Assembly (NCBI GenBank): GCA_021773175.1
Contig: JAJFKO010000005.1
Coordinates: 1-33,820 of the forward strand
DNA from: Gammaproteobacteria bacterium
Lineage (GTDB): Bacteria; Pseudomonadota; Gammaproteobacteria; JAJFKO01
Length of the DNA: 33,820 nt
Reading direction: 5' to 3'
Shown here piece by piece: positions 6,956-15,188 of this stretch. Made by a program: the position numbers and the translations under genes. The number at the start of each line of letters is the position of its first letter. Within the stretch, counting starts at the first letter, position 1. The notes below the pieces were generated by a model, which saw nothing but the letters and a program-made list of their open reading frames with translations, had not been told where the DNA came from and searched no databases.

Positions 6956-7129
6956 CTATTTATTATCGTCAACCTTTCGAGCATCAGCTTCTAACATGAT
7001 AGGAATTCCATCTCTAATCGGAAATGCTAAACGATCAAAACGACACAATAATTCTTGTTTAGACTTGTCATATATCAGCTCATTTTTACATAATGGGCAT
7101 GCTAATATTTCTAATAACTTATTATCCAT
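6956..7129 (-). CDS. ycaR: Trm112-like zinc-ribbon protein (YcaR/UPF0434 family)
   Basis: A 57-residue protein starting [18 protein letters not shown] and ending with [16 protein letters not shown]. The CPLC knuckle at residues 11-14, the later [13 protein letters not shown] and RDGIPIML segments are diagnostic of the YcaR/UPF0434 family of Trm112 proteins. Only three cysteines are present, as in several bacterial members, so full zinc binding is uncertain. The bacterial function is unclear; eukaryotic Trm112 activates methyltransferases. It lies immediately upstream of kdsB with a 12-bp gap, and the two are probably one transcript starting in the spacer at 7130-7308. Start ATG 7129 is the only reasonable one. 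Confidence 0.93.
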   Translation of the reverse strand: MDNKLLEILACPLCKNELIYDKSKQELLCRFDRLAFPIRDGIPIMLEADARKVDDNK

Positions 7130-7210
7130 AAATACTCTCTCTGTTTTATCAAGCTAATAGCTTGGTTATTACTATTTAAAATAACGTCTATAGTAACCAA
7201 AAATGTTTAC

Positions 7211-7246
7211 TATAATCTTCGCATTTCGAAATGCGGGCGGTATACT
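7211..7246 (+). promoter_or_regulatory. Candidate promoter and 16-bp palindromic operator
   Basis: In the spacer between divergent genes there is TATAAT at 7211-7216 and TATACT at 7241-7246. Between them lies the perfect palindrome cgcatttcgaaatgcg (7220-7235). Whichever -10 is used for the gene at 7309, the palindrome would overlap the start site or the core promoter, where a repressor could act. The regulator is unknown. Confidence 0.45.
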
Positions 7247-7308
7247 CGTAGTACTTACTCTTTAATTCCACTTTGTAACGCTTGATAGCTATAGGTTAGT
7301 AAAATCTT

Positions 7309-8034
7309 ATGGAACTTCTTAACTGTTCAACCATAGACGCCTCATGGCAGCCTTTAATCTCTCGAGCATTACAAACACTCGATCCCAAGTACCTATTGAG
7401 TTTACAAAATACAACAGATTGGCTACCTGGTAAATCAGCGATTTTCAATGCTTTCTCATTGCCGCTGCATCATACCAAATATATATTATTTGGTGAATCA
7501 CCTTATCCACGTCTAACCTCTGCTAATGGTTATGCTTTTTGGGACGCTGCCGTTAATGAAATATGGGCTCCTAAAGGTTTATCAACACAGGTAAATCGCG
7601 CAACATCTTTACGTAATTTCATCAAAATGTTACTGGTTGCTCAGGGTGATCTTGCTCATAGTGATACCTCACAGCCTAGCATTGCAAAATTAAATAAAGC
7701 CAACTATATAAAGACCTTAGCTGAATTATTTAATAATTTACTACAACATGGTTTTCTTTTGTTAAATGCCAGTTTAGTCTTAAGTCAGCAAGCTGTTAGC
7801 AAAGATGTTGCGGCTTGGCGGCCATTTATGGATAGTCTGCTTACTGAGCTGCAACAAATTCAACCGGACATTAAGCTTGTTCTCTTTGGCAATATGGCTA
7901 AAGTCATTGGTAAATTACCCATTGCTGCACACTATCAATGCATTTGTGCGGAACATCCTTATAATATTTCTTTTATAACTAACCCTGATGTCCTAAGCTT
8001 TTTCCGCTCTTATTGTTTATTGGAAAAACAATAA
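7309..8034 (+). CDS. Uracil-DNA glycosylase-like protein, catalytic Asp replaced
   Basis: 241 residues that align by eye along the whole length with family 1 uracil-DNA glycosylase. The correspondence runs YILFGESPYP (61-67) for the water-activating loop GQDPYH, SANGYAFWD (71-79) for the uracil pocket, SLRNFIKML (100-108), GFLLLNASLVL (148-158), LVLFGNMAKV (190-199), and EHPYN (215-219) for the leucine-loop HPSPLS. The loop histidine is kept (His216), but the catalytic Asp of GQDPYH is Ser64 and the following His is Pro67. Base excision activity is therefore unlikely in the normal way. It could bind DNA or act as an inhibitor or regulator, or represent a lineage-specific paralogue. The leader has no strong ribosome binding site. 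It stands alone, divergent from ycaR-kdsB. Confidence 0.75.
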   Translation: MELLNCSTIDASWQPLISRALQTLDPKYLLSLQNTTDWLPGKSAIFNAFSLPLHHTKYILFGESPYPRLTSANGYAFWDAAVNEIWAPKGLSTQVNRATSLRNFIKMLLVAQGDLAHSDTSQPSIAKLNKANYIKTLAELFNNLLQHGFLLLNASLVLSQQAVSKDVAAWRPFMDSLLTELQQIQPDIKLVLFGNMAKVIGKLPIAAHYQCICAEHPYNISFITNPDVLSFFRSYCLLEKQ

Positions 8035-8207
8035 TATCATTTACTAAACGTAATTCAGCGTATATCAAAAAATATGCCCATAGCTCTCTATTGATAAATA
8101 ATTTGACAGCCTTGTGATTCCCGATACACTCAAAGTATAAACTACTCTACATAAGTCATTTCACCAGTAAAATGATTGACTTAAATGCTAATATCAACGT
8201 AACATCT

Positions 8208-8280
8208 GGAGTTAATGCTAGGACGCATGGGGAACTATGAGGAATATATAGAATATGAGAATCTTACTTGTCGAGGATGA
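8208..8280 (+). promoter_or_regulatory. GGA-rich leader with a 21-codon upstream ORF ahead of the response regulator
   Basis: Four GGA motifs (8208, 8221, 8231 and 8241) fall within 36 bases just before the response-regulator start, the pattern seen in targets of the RNA-binding regulator CsrA/RsmA. In the same stretch an ATG at 8215, preceded by GGAG, opens a 21-codon frame (MLGRMGNYEEY...) ending at 8280, inside the regulator gene in another frame. Either could control translation of the two-component system. Both readings are inference; GGAs also occur in ordinary ribosome binding sites. Confidence 0.35.
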
Positions 8281-8920
8281 TGAATTATTAGGTGATGGAG
8301 CACGCGCTGGATTATCTCAAGAAGGCTACACGGTTGATTGGCTCAAAGACGGCTTATCTGCTGAACAAGCTCTACGAACCGAAAAATTTGATATCGTCGT
8401 TTTGGATCTCGGCTTACCTCGCCTCCCTGGTTTAGAATTATTAAAACGTATACGAAGCCGTAGTATTGACGTTCCTGTTTTAATTTTAACGGCTCGTGAA
8501 ACGATAGAAGATCGAGTTAAAGGTTTAGACTGTGGCGCGGATGATTATTTAACAAAACCTTTTGACCTTGATGAATTAAGCGCTCGTGTCCGTGCTTTAT
8601 TACGCCGAGTCGGTGGTGCACGTGGCGAACCCCAGCTTACCTATGCAAATATTATCTTGGATCCCGCATCTCATGCTGTGGAAATGGATAAAGAACCGGT
8701 GAACTTGTCACGTCGCGAATTTGCTTTGTTACAAAAGCTTTTAGAACATCCTGGACGAGTATTGTCACGAGAAGTTTTAACCCAATGTTTATATGGCTGG
8801 GAAGAAGATGTTGATAGTAATGCGTTAGAAGTACATATTCACAATTTACGTAAAAAGCTTGGTGGCGGAAAGTTTATTCGCACTATCCGCGGCATAGGTT
8901 ATATGGTTGAAAAGCAATAA
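8255..8920 (+). CDS. OmpR/PhoB-family response regulator, QseB/PmrA-like
   Basis: 221 residues. The receiver domain (1-115) has the acidic pair in LLVEDDELLGDG, the phospho-acceptor Asp51 in VVLDLGLPR, the Thr of ILTARE and Lys101 in LTKPFDLDEL. The winged-helix DNA-binding domain follows (about 125-220) with LSRREFALLQKLLEHPGRVLSREVL and the end VHIHNLRKKLGGGKFIRTIRGIGYMV. Closest in look to QseB, PmrA and TctD, regulators of envelope and virulence genes. It is followed by a sensor kinase whose ATG shares one base with its stop, so the two form a coupled pair. The target genes cannot be deduced. A GAGGA lies rather far (11 nt) upstream of the chosen ATG. Confidence 0.93.
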   Translation: MRILLVEDDELLGDGARAGLSQEGYTVDWLKDGLSAEQALRTEKFDIVVLDLGLPRLPGLELLKRIRSRSIDVPVLILTARETIEDRVKGLDCGADDYLTKPFDLDELSARVRALLRRVGGARGEPQLTYANIILDPASHAVEMDKEPVNLSRREFALLQKLLEHPGRVLSREVLTQCLYGWEEDVDSNALEVHIHNLRKKLGGGKFIRTIRGIGYMVEKQ

Positions 8921-10320
8921 TGAATCCATCCATTCGCAAATATTTACTGGTTAATTTATTACTTGGTGTCACCATTATTATTTTATTAACTGCAATTGTG
9001 AATTATTACCTTGCTCAGCGCGATATTGAAAATCATTTAGATATTTTACTTAGCCAGTCAGCCTATGCTATCGAAGCACTTTTTAATCAGAATTATGATC
9101 AAGGAGAGCTTGTTCGAATTCAAAATTCTGTAGATCAAATACCATTTCAAGTCCAGAAAAACTTAGAGCGTTATGACTCTCATAATACCATTGTCTTTCG
9201 CAATGCTTTCGAGTTTGAAATTTGGACGGATAAAGGCAAATTATTATTGCATTCTGGCGGCACACCCTCCTTCCCGATCAAAGAATTAAAACGAGGTTTT
9301 AGTAATTTTAAAATCGATCATGTAAATTGGCGTGTTTTTACGATCCATAATAAAGTTAATGCTTTGCTTTTTGTTGTTGCTGAACGTTTTAATACTCGGC
9401 ATGCATTAGGACGACAGATCACAAATGATTATTTGATTACTATCTTATTTGCGTATCCCTTATTGGGCTTGTTAATTTGGGGAATTATTGGTCGCGGCTT
9501 AGGCAGCTTAAAACGCGTTGCTCATGAAGTCTCACATCGTGAACCCAATTACTTAGAACCTGTCGATACCCAGTTTGTACCAACAGAAATTAAACCACTG
9601 GTTGATGAATTAAATCAATTATTTTTACGCTTACATCAAGCATTAGAACGTGAAAAACGTTTTGCCAGTGATGCTGCACATGAATTGCGGACACCTCTTG
9701 CTGCATTACGAGCCCAAGCACAAGTTGCTTTGAAAGCAGCAGATGATAGTGCTCGCATGACCTCATTAAAGAATGTATTAAAAGGTGTTGATCGCTGTAC
9801 GCATATCGTTGATCAACTATTAACGTTAAGCCGCTTAGTGCCAGAAGCAACCTCACTAACCGATGTTACGCGATTGAATCTACCAAATTTAATTACGGAA
9901 ATTTTGGCGAATCTTGCGCCTATTGCGATCAAAAAGAATATTGATATCGAACTTATCGCTCCGAAAAAACGTATCTTCATTATCGGTAACGCTACCGCAA
10001 TTGGTATTTTGACGCGCAACTTAGTTGACAATGCTATTCGCTATACGCCACAGGATGGTGAAATTAAAGTTTTTGTTTCTCGTGAAGATGGATATGCGGT
10101 AGTCCGTGTACAAGATAATGGGCCGGGTATTCCCGCAGAATTGCGTGGTCGCGTTTTTGAACGTTTTTTCCGTGTTCTTGGTAATAAAAGCCCTGGTAGT
10201 GGTTTAGGCTTGGCAATTGTGCAACAAATTGCAAGTTTGCATCAAGCTGATATTCGCTTAGACGAACCAGAAAATGGCGAAGGCTTGGTGATTGAAGTGA
10301 AATTTCCGTTAACAAAATAA
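8920..10320 (+). CDS. Sensor histidine kinase, QseC-like
   Basis: 466 residues, inner-membrane. TM1 spans about 8-31 and TM2 about 171-192, with a periplasmic sensor of roughly 140 residues between them. A HAMP-like linker (GRGLGSLKRVAHEVSHREP) leads to the dimerisation helix with the phospho-accepting His254 in FASDAAHELRTPLAALR. The ATPase part shows the N box DNAIRYTP, the G1 box VQDNGPGIP, the F box ERFFR and the G2 box GSGLGLAIV. All catalytic motifs are intact. It overlaps its response regulator by one base. The periplasmic domain is acidic and aromatic, but the ligand is unknown. Confidence 0.93.
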   Translation: MNPSIRKYLLVNLLLGVTIIILLTAIVNYYLAQRDIENHLDILLSQSAYAIEALFNQNYDQGELVRIQNSVDQIPFQVQKNLERYDSHNTIVFRNAFEFEIWTDKGKLLLHSGGTPSFPIKELKRGFSNFKIDHVNWRVFTIHNKVNALLFVVAERFNTRHALGRQITNDYLITILFAYPLLGLLIWGIIGRGLGSLKRVAHEVSHREPNYLEPVDTQFVPTEIKPLVDELNQLFLRLHQALEREKRFASDAAHELRTPLAALRAQAQVALKAADDSARMTSLKNVLKGVDRCTHIVDQLLTLSRLVPEATSLTDVTRLNLPNLITEILANLAPIAIKKNIDIELIAPKKRIFIIGNATAIGILTRNLVDNAIRYTPQDGEIKVFVSREDGYAVVRVQDNGPGIPAELRGRVFERFFRVLGNKSPGSGLGLAIVQQIASLHQADIRLDEPENGEGLVIEVKFPLTK

Positions 10321-10336
10321 AGAGCTCTAAGAACTC

Positions 10337-11563
10337 ATGCAATTTGATAAAAGTAATTTATACGATGAACTGTATCCCGAGCGCGAAATTTATTCCGTTT
10401 CACAACTTAATCGAGAAGTAAGTACCCTGCTCAATAAAAATTTTCCATTGCTATGGATTGATGGTGAAATTTCTAATTTATCACAACCTTCATCAGGCCA
10501 TATGTACTTCACCTTAAAAGATGACAAAGCTCAAGTGCGTTGTGCTATGTTTCGTGGTCGTAATCGTAGTTTAAGCTTTAAGCCACAAAATGGTTCGCAA
10601 GTATTAGCATTTGCAAAATTGGGTTTGTATGAAACACGCGGTGACTTTCAGATAATCGTTGAGCTTCTAGAAGAATCTGGTGATGGTGCATTACGTCGCC
10701 GTTTTGAAGAATTAAAGCAACGACTGCATGCCGAAGGCTTATTTGCTGAAGAGCATAAGCGCCCTATTCCAACTTGGCCAAAAACAATTGGTGCAGTCAC
10801 ATCAGCAACCGGTGCGGCTATTCGCGATATTTTAAGCGTGACGCAACGCCGTTTTCCAGGCATCCCGATTATTATTTATCCAGCAAGCGTTCAAGGCGCA
10901 CAAGCTGCAGGCGAAATTGCCAAAGCAATCCAAACTGCCAATCAACGCAACGAGTGTGATGTTTTATTAGTAACTCGCGGTGGTGGTTCACTTGAAGATT
11001 TATGGCCATTTAATGAGGAAATCGTTGCGCGTGCAATTCATGCTAGTGAAATACCTATTGTCAGCGCTGTTGGCCATGAAATTGATACAACGATTAGTGA
11101 TTATGTTGCCGATAAACGTGCGGCTACACCTTCTGCTGCAGCAGAATTAGTTTGTCCGAATCAAGACGTTTATATAAAACAAATTCAGCAGTTGCAACAA
11201 CGAGCAATGAAAGCAATTCAGGCCGTGCTACGTCACTATCAACAGCAATTGCAATGGTTACAACGCAGTATTCGCCATCCACGCCAACAACTACAACAAC
11301 AAGCGCAGCAAATTGATTACTTAGAGCGACAGTTAATGCAAACGATGCAATATAAATTAGAACGCCATCAACAACGCTTACAGCAGCTCAATGTCAAATT
11401 ACAAGCGTTAAGTCCGCATGCAACGTTATCTCGCGGTTACGCAATTGTTGCTGACAGCGCTACCGGTAAGCTTATAAAAGATATTGCACAAGTTACTGTT
11501 GATAAGCAAATCACAACAACCTTACATGATGGTAAATTTAAAAGTACTGTTCAGAGCAAATAA
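10337..11563 (+). CDS. xseA: Exodeoxyribonuclease VII large subunit
   Basis: 408 residues. XseA pairs with several XseB subunits to form an exonuclease that degrades single-stranded DNA from both ends in repair and recombination. The N-terminal OB fold is seen in IDGEISNLSQPSSGHMYFTLKDD and VRCAMFRG (about 42-75). The catalytic core follows with TSATGAAIRDILSV, VTRGGGSLEDLWPFNEE, AVGHEIDTTISDYVAD and RAATPSAAAELV. A long Gln-rich coiled coil (about 275-350) is the normal XseB-binding arm, and the end has the usual SRGYAIV. It is somewhat shorter than the common 440-460 residues, with the deficit in the coiled coil. It starts 17 bp after the kinase gene; no strong Shine-Dalgarno is visible. 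No xseB is present in the window. Confidence 0.96.
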   Translation: MQFDKSNLYDELYPEREIYSVSQLNREVSTLLNKNFPLLWIDGEISNLSQPSSGHMYFTLKDDKAQVRCAMFRGRNRSLSFKPQNGSQVLAFAKLGLYETRGDFQIIVELLEESGDGALRRRFEELKQRLHAEGLFAEEHKRPIPTWPKTIGAVTSATGAAIRDILSVTQRRFPGIPIIIYPASVQGAQAAGEIAKAIQTANQRNECDVLLVTRGGGSLEDLWPFNEEIVARAIHASEIPIVSAVGHEIDTTISDYVADKRAATPSAAAELVCPNQDVYIKQIQQLQQRAMKAIQAVLRHYQQQLQWLQRSIRHPRQQLQQQAQQIDYLERQLMQTMQYKLERHQQRLQQLNVKLQALSPHATLSRGYAIVADSATGKLIKDIAQVTVDKQITTTLHDGKFKSTVQSK

Positions 11564-11564
11564 A

Positions 11565-12638
11565 ATGGAAATTAATCAAAATGTCCGGCGCGTTGAATTA
11601 ACTAAGCCAAACTCCGCGTGGCCACAACTGTTTACTGATGCCGCCAATGAGATTAAAGCTATTCTAAAAGATAATTGTGTTGATATTCATCATATCGGAA
11701 GCACAGCTATTCCTAATATTTATGCCAAACCTATTATTGATATGCTGCCTGTTGTAAAAGATATTCGTTCAATCGATGCATTAAATCCAAAATTTGAAGC
11801 TCTGGGCTATAGCTGTATGGGTGAATATGGTATTCCTGGCCGGCGTTATTATCAGAAATCAAAGACTAAAAGAACGCATCATGTGCATTTATTCGAACAA
11901 GGTTCAGCAGAAATTCAACGCCATTTAGCATTTAGAGATTTTATGCGTGGACATCAGGATTATGCCAAGGCTTACTCTGTATTAAAGTGCTGCTTAGCGG
12001 ATGTTTTTCTATATGATATAGATAATTATGTGAATGCTAAGAATTCATTTATTCAAATAATCGATTATAAAACGGGAATGGCTCAAGACAAACAGCTAAA
12101 AGCAGAAGATAATATTGTCATAGAATCATACGACCCTGCATGGCCAAAATTAGCATTAGCAGAAATTAATGCCATTAAAAAAATTGCCAATCCTCTACCC
12201 TTTGTTGCAATAGAGCATATGGGTAGCACTGCTGTAGCAGAACTTTCAAGTAAGCCCATTATCGATATCCTGATTGCAGTAGAATCTATTGATGACGCGA
12301 AGCATTGGATTGATCCGATAAAAACGTTAGGTTATCTATTCTGGGAAGACAATCCTGATAAAACACATTTACGTTTTGTTAAGGGTCTACCTCCATTTGG
12401 TGAGAAAAGAACGCATCATGTACATATAGTCGAAGCTAAAAATGACACCTTTAAACAGCGAATCTTATTTAGAGATCTTCTCCGGCAAGATAAACAAAGT
12501 CGACAGCAATATGAGTCATTAAAGTTAAAACTATCTCAGCAGTATCCAACTGATCGAGAACGGTATACTGAACAAAAAGCAGCATTTATTGAGTCCGTAT
12601 TACAAGCGCATGGATATTTCAATCCTATTGCGCGCTAA
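11565..12638 (+). CDS. Tandem GrpB (UPF0157) nucleotidyltransferase-fold protein
   Basis: 357 residues holding two copies of the GrpB/UPF0157 domain, a nucleotidyltransferase-like fold. Domain 1 is about 5-170, with HIGSTAIPNIYAKPIIDMLP and RTHHVHLFEQGS. Domain 2 is about 185-350, with HMGSTAVAELSSKPIIDILI and RTHHVHIVEAKN. Each also has the later FRD-(F/L) helix followed by YxxLK. The usual GrpB protein is a single domain of about 170-180 residues, so this is a fusion or in-frame duplication. The domain has been linked to nucleotide transfer or CoA-related enzymes, but its role is not established. ATG 11565 lies one base after the xseA stop. An in-frame upstream ATG inside xseA (11484) is rejected because GrpB homology begins after 11565. 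A degraded relative of its tail lies at 15852-15944. Confidence 0.88.
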   Translation: MEINQNVRRVELTKPNSAWPQLFTDAANEIKAILKDNCVDIHHIGSTAIPNIYAKPIIDMLPVVKDIRSIDALNPKFEALGYSCMGEYGIPGRRYYQKSKTKRTHHVHLFEQGSAEIQRHLAFRDFMRGHQDYAKAYSVLKCCLADVFLYDIDNYVNAKNSFIQIIDYKTGMAQDKQLKAEDNIVIESYDPAWPKLALAEINAIKKIANPLPFVAIEHMGSTAVAELSSKPIIDILIAVESIDDAKHWIDPIKTLGYLFWEDNPDKTHLRFVKGLPPFGEKRTHHVHIVEAKNDTFKQRILFRDLLRQDKQSRQQYESLKLKLSQQYPTDRERYTEQKAAFIESVLQAHGYFNPIAR

Positions 12639-12684
12639 TTTGTACAAGAATCATTACTAAGCGAAACGATCAGACTAAATACTG

Positions 12685-14832
12685 CTATTTTTTCTTAAAT
12701 TTTTGACCGGAGCCCTGTCCTTGTATTGGTTGTTTTAGCTCAGGCTCAGGCTCAGGTTCTATTCCAGGCTGTTCAGAACTTTGCCCAAAGGAGCCGGCAG
12801 CTACTAATGCATTTAGTGCTGCTGGTGGTTTTTTAAATGCTCTTGCTGCATCACCTTCTGCTGCTGCTTCTTCTAGAGAGCCAACAGAGCCTTTTTCCTT
12901 TTCTACTCTTCTTCCAGCTTCTGGATTATTTGGTGGCGTAAATTTGATCGTTGACATAGGGTGATTATCATAACTTTGCGGGTGTAATAATAATAATTCT
13001 ACAGCAGTAAGTTGTGACGTTACTTCTCTTGAACTCGGAGCCTTAAACGCATGCCTGTTTGATGATGGAAATAGCTTAGTTTGAATATACTCTATAGATT
13101 CATCTGAAAGCTGATAGGCGACAAAACATTTTGCCATATCCTTTTCTAACTGCAAAAGAACGTCTTCCCCTGATTTTTTAATAGAAGAGTGTCGAGCCAT
13201 AAAACCAACGATGTGATACAACATATCAGGGCTATTAGCACGCTCAACTAATTTACTTAGAAAATCTAATATGGGATTATTAACAAATGCTTTGTCTCCT
13301 GCGCGTTGAGACCAGTCCGCCACAGCAGCTTTGATTAAAGCTTTATATACTATTAATTTTAATGACAGTTTAATATGAATTGTTTCACGCATTTTTTTAG
13401 CATTTTCAAGAAAAACTTCCCTTTCACTCTCAAATACCTCTTTCTTTTCATCTTCCAATAATTCTTCAATTGCAGGCCCAGCAATAGTTTCAACATATAA
13501 TGGATCTTCACAAGCGAGTAAATATTTTAAAAGTACATTTACCGCATCTGATTTACGAGCACTTCCCTCTGAAATTTCTGCTGCCACTTTTTGAAGGGGA
13601 TGAGCCGGATCACAACTAATTCTTCTCACTTCTGCATCGTTAATCTTTCCTGACATTAACCATTCTCGAAGATAAAACTTTTCATCTTCAAGTAATTTAT
13701 CCACAAGAGTATTAATGACTTTACTTGCCGCAATGACGTCTTGCTTATCTGTATAGAATTTTAATGCTTCAATAAAGCGTCTTAGATTTACTCTTACTTT
13801 TTGATTTAGTTCTGGATCAAATGCTTGCTGTGAATAGGGTTGCTCTAAACGAAAACAGTCCATTTCTGTTAAACGATCCTGTTTATCTTTATATAACTGA
13901 AAATAAGTTGGTGAATTTTCCTCTATACTTGCGTCTAAAACTTGCAAAGAAGAATAAAATACAGAATCCTCTTCTAATAATTCTTGTCCTATTACGCGCC
14001 GTATAGAATTTTGTAATTGAACTCTAGCGGCTTCAGAATCTTCATTATATCTTCTGATACTGTCACTAGCCTTCATTTTCGTTGTTACTTTTACTTGAGC
14101 GTTTGGAAATTCTGCTCGAAATACTTGCACATTCACATCTTTGCAATTTGGGTCATTAAATTGAGACCAAAACTTGTGAGCTTCATCATTACAAGCAATG
14201 ACAACTAAGTTGAAGTCTTTATTCCCATATAGATTACTATAGTATGCTGCGACTTGAACCATCGTATGAAAATTTACTTTGATATGCGGGGTATATTCTA
14301 TATTGAAATTTTTGACATCATTACCAACTCTTACCTTCAACGTTTGTCCTGTTCTCAGGTTTTGAAGTAAAGTGGCTTCCATTGCTTTTATTTCGATAAT
14401 TTTATCGACGATTGCTTGTTGCTGTTCACCCAGATCTTTTAGCTCATTATTTGAATATACAGCACTTACCAATTTTTGAAATGCACCGGGGGAATCTTTA
14501 TTAAGCTCAACAGCAAGTTTTTGTAATTCAAGGTAACGTTCAGCGTGTTTATTTGGTGCATGAATTTCAGTTAACCATGGCGAAAAAAACAATTGAATGA
14601 AATCAATGGTTTTTTCTTTTTCTTTAAATAGATTAACTAACTCTAATAAATGTAATCCATCAGGCTGTTGACCATTGAGAGCTAAGGAGACAACGACCTG
14701 CTGAATGTGTCCCGCAGCTTTTTCTTTTTGCAATGCTTCAATTAGAGCCATATTAGGTGACGAAGCAACGGCTGCTGTTTTGCCAAACAATGTGTCTTTA
14801 CGATCATTTACAACGACGACTGTATTAAACAT
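12685..14832 (-). CDS. Large hypothetical protein, 715 aa; possible effector
   Basis: I do not recognise this protein. It is long, soluble and mostly helical, with no signal peptide or transmembrane segment. The first 60 residues (MFNTVVVVNDRKDTLFGK...) and the part around 185-260 (IEYTPHIKVNFHTMVQVAA, FNLVVIACNDEAHKFW) look alpha/beta, while 300-610 is rich in charged helices. The last 90 residues are low complexity and probably disordered: VEKEKGSVGSLEEAAAEGDA, KPPAALNALVAAG, then EPEPEPELKQP and a basic end, KFKKK. An acidic patch followed by a flexible C-terminus is typical of type IVB (Dot/Icm) substrates, but this is weak evidence. A GAGGA nine bases upstream supports the start. It is convergent with the GrpB gene. 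Confidence 0.75.
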   Translation of the reverse strand: MFNTVVVVNDRKDTLFGKTAAVASSPNMALIEALQKEKAAGHIQQVVVSLALNGQQPDGLHLLELVNLFKEKEKTIDFIQLFFSPWLTEIHAPNKHAERYLELQKLAVELNKDSPGAFQKLVSAVYSNNELKDLGEQQQAIVDKIIEIKAMEATLLQNLRTGQTLKVRVGNDVKNFNIEYTPHIKVNFHTMVQVAAYYSNLYGNKDFNLVVIACNDEAHKFWSQFNDPNCKDVNVQVFRAEFPNAQVKVTTKMKASDSIRRYNEDSEAARVQLQNSIRRVIGQELLEEDSVFYSSLQVLDASIEENSPTYFQLYKDKQDRLTEMDCFRLEQPYSQQAFDPELNQKVRVNLRRFIEALKFYTDKQDVIAASKVINTLVDKLLEDEKFYLREWLMSGKINDAEVRRISCDPAHPLQKVAAEISEGSARKSDAVNVLLKYLLACEDPLYVETIAGPAIEELLEDEKKEVFESEREVFLENAKKMRETIHIKLSLKLIVYKALIKAAVADWSQRAGDKAFVNNPILDFLSKLVERANSPDMLYHIVGFMARHSSIKKSGEDVLLQLEKDMAKCFVAYQLSDESIEYIQTKLFPSSNRHAFKAPSSREVTSQLTAVELLLLHPQSYDNHPMSTIKFTPPNNPEAGRRVEKEKGSVGSLEEAAAEGDAARAFKKPPAALNALVAAGSFGQSSEQPGIEPEPEPELKQPIQGQGSGQKFKKK

Positions 14833-15188
14833 AAAAATGTCCTCTAATTTTTGACTATATGTTTTACTTCAACATTTGTCTTACATGCAAAAGTGGCAGT
14901 AATTCAATCACACATTGTAATAACAATAAACTGGGGTTTTCGGACAAAAACGACTATGAATTACATTTCTATAGGCCTTCCGAGGGAGAACTTTTTTAAT
15001 ATCCGTTTGAGATCAAGATAGGATAAGATAAGTGCAAATTTTTTAGGTATCAAAGATGAGTATTTAAAAGTTTGTCACGATTTTGAGCTAGACTAAAATT
15101 GTCAAATTTTACAAGGTCAGGACTTACGGCTAAATCACCAAGCTCTATGGGAGGCGTAAATCCTATAGGTATATTAGTTGGGTTACCG
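14833..15188. other. Spacer with an unconvincing 72-codon frame (15050-15268)
   Basis: About 356 bp between the 715-aa gene and the stop of the small secreted protein. A minus-strand frame at 15050-15268 (72 codons, MMIVGSVELEQYL...) overlaps the end of that secreted protein in another frame and continues past it. It has no clear ribosome binding site and a composition unlike a typical protein. It might be the remnant of a C-terminal extension lost by frameshift, or chance. The promoter for the 715-aa gene should lie near 14850-14950, but I see no clear -35/-10 pair. Confidence 0.4.

Noticed and set aside
10337-11563. xseA as a truncated or broken gene because it is short (408 aa)
   Set aside because: All conserved motifs and the normal C-terminal SRGYAIV region are present; only the coiled coil is shorter.
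11484-11564. Start of the GrpB protein inside xseA
   Set aside because: The additional 27 residues are xseA coding in another frame; GrpB homology starts after ATG 11565.
12639-12684. Terminator between the convergent GrpB and 715-aa genes
   Set aside because: No stem of useful length is visible; only a T run that is part of the Lys-rich C-terminus coding.
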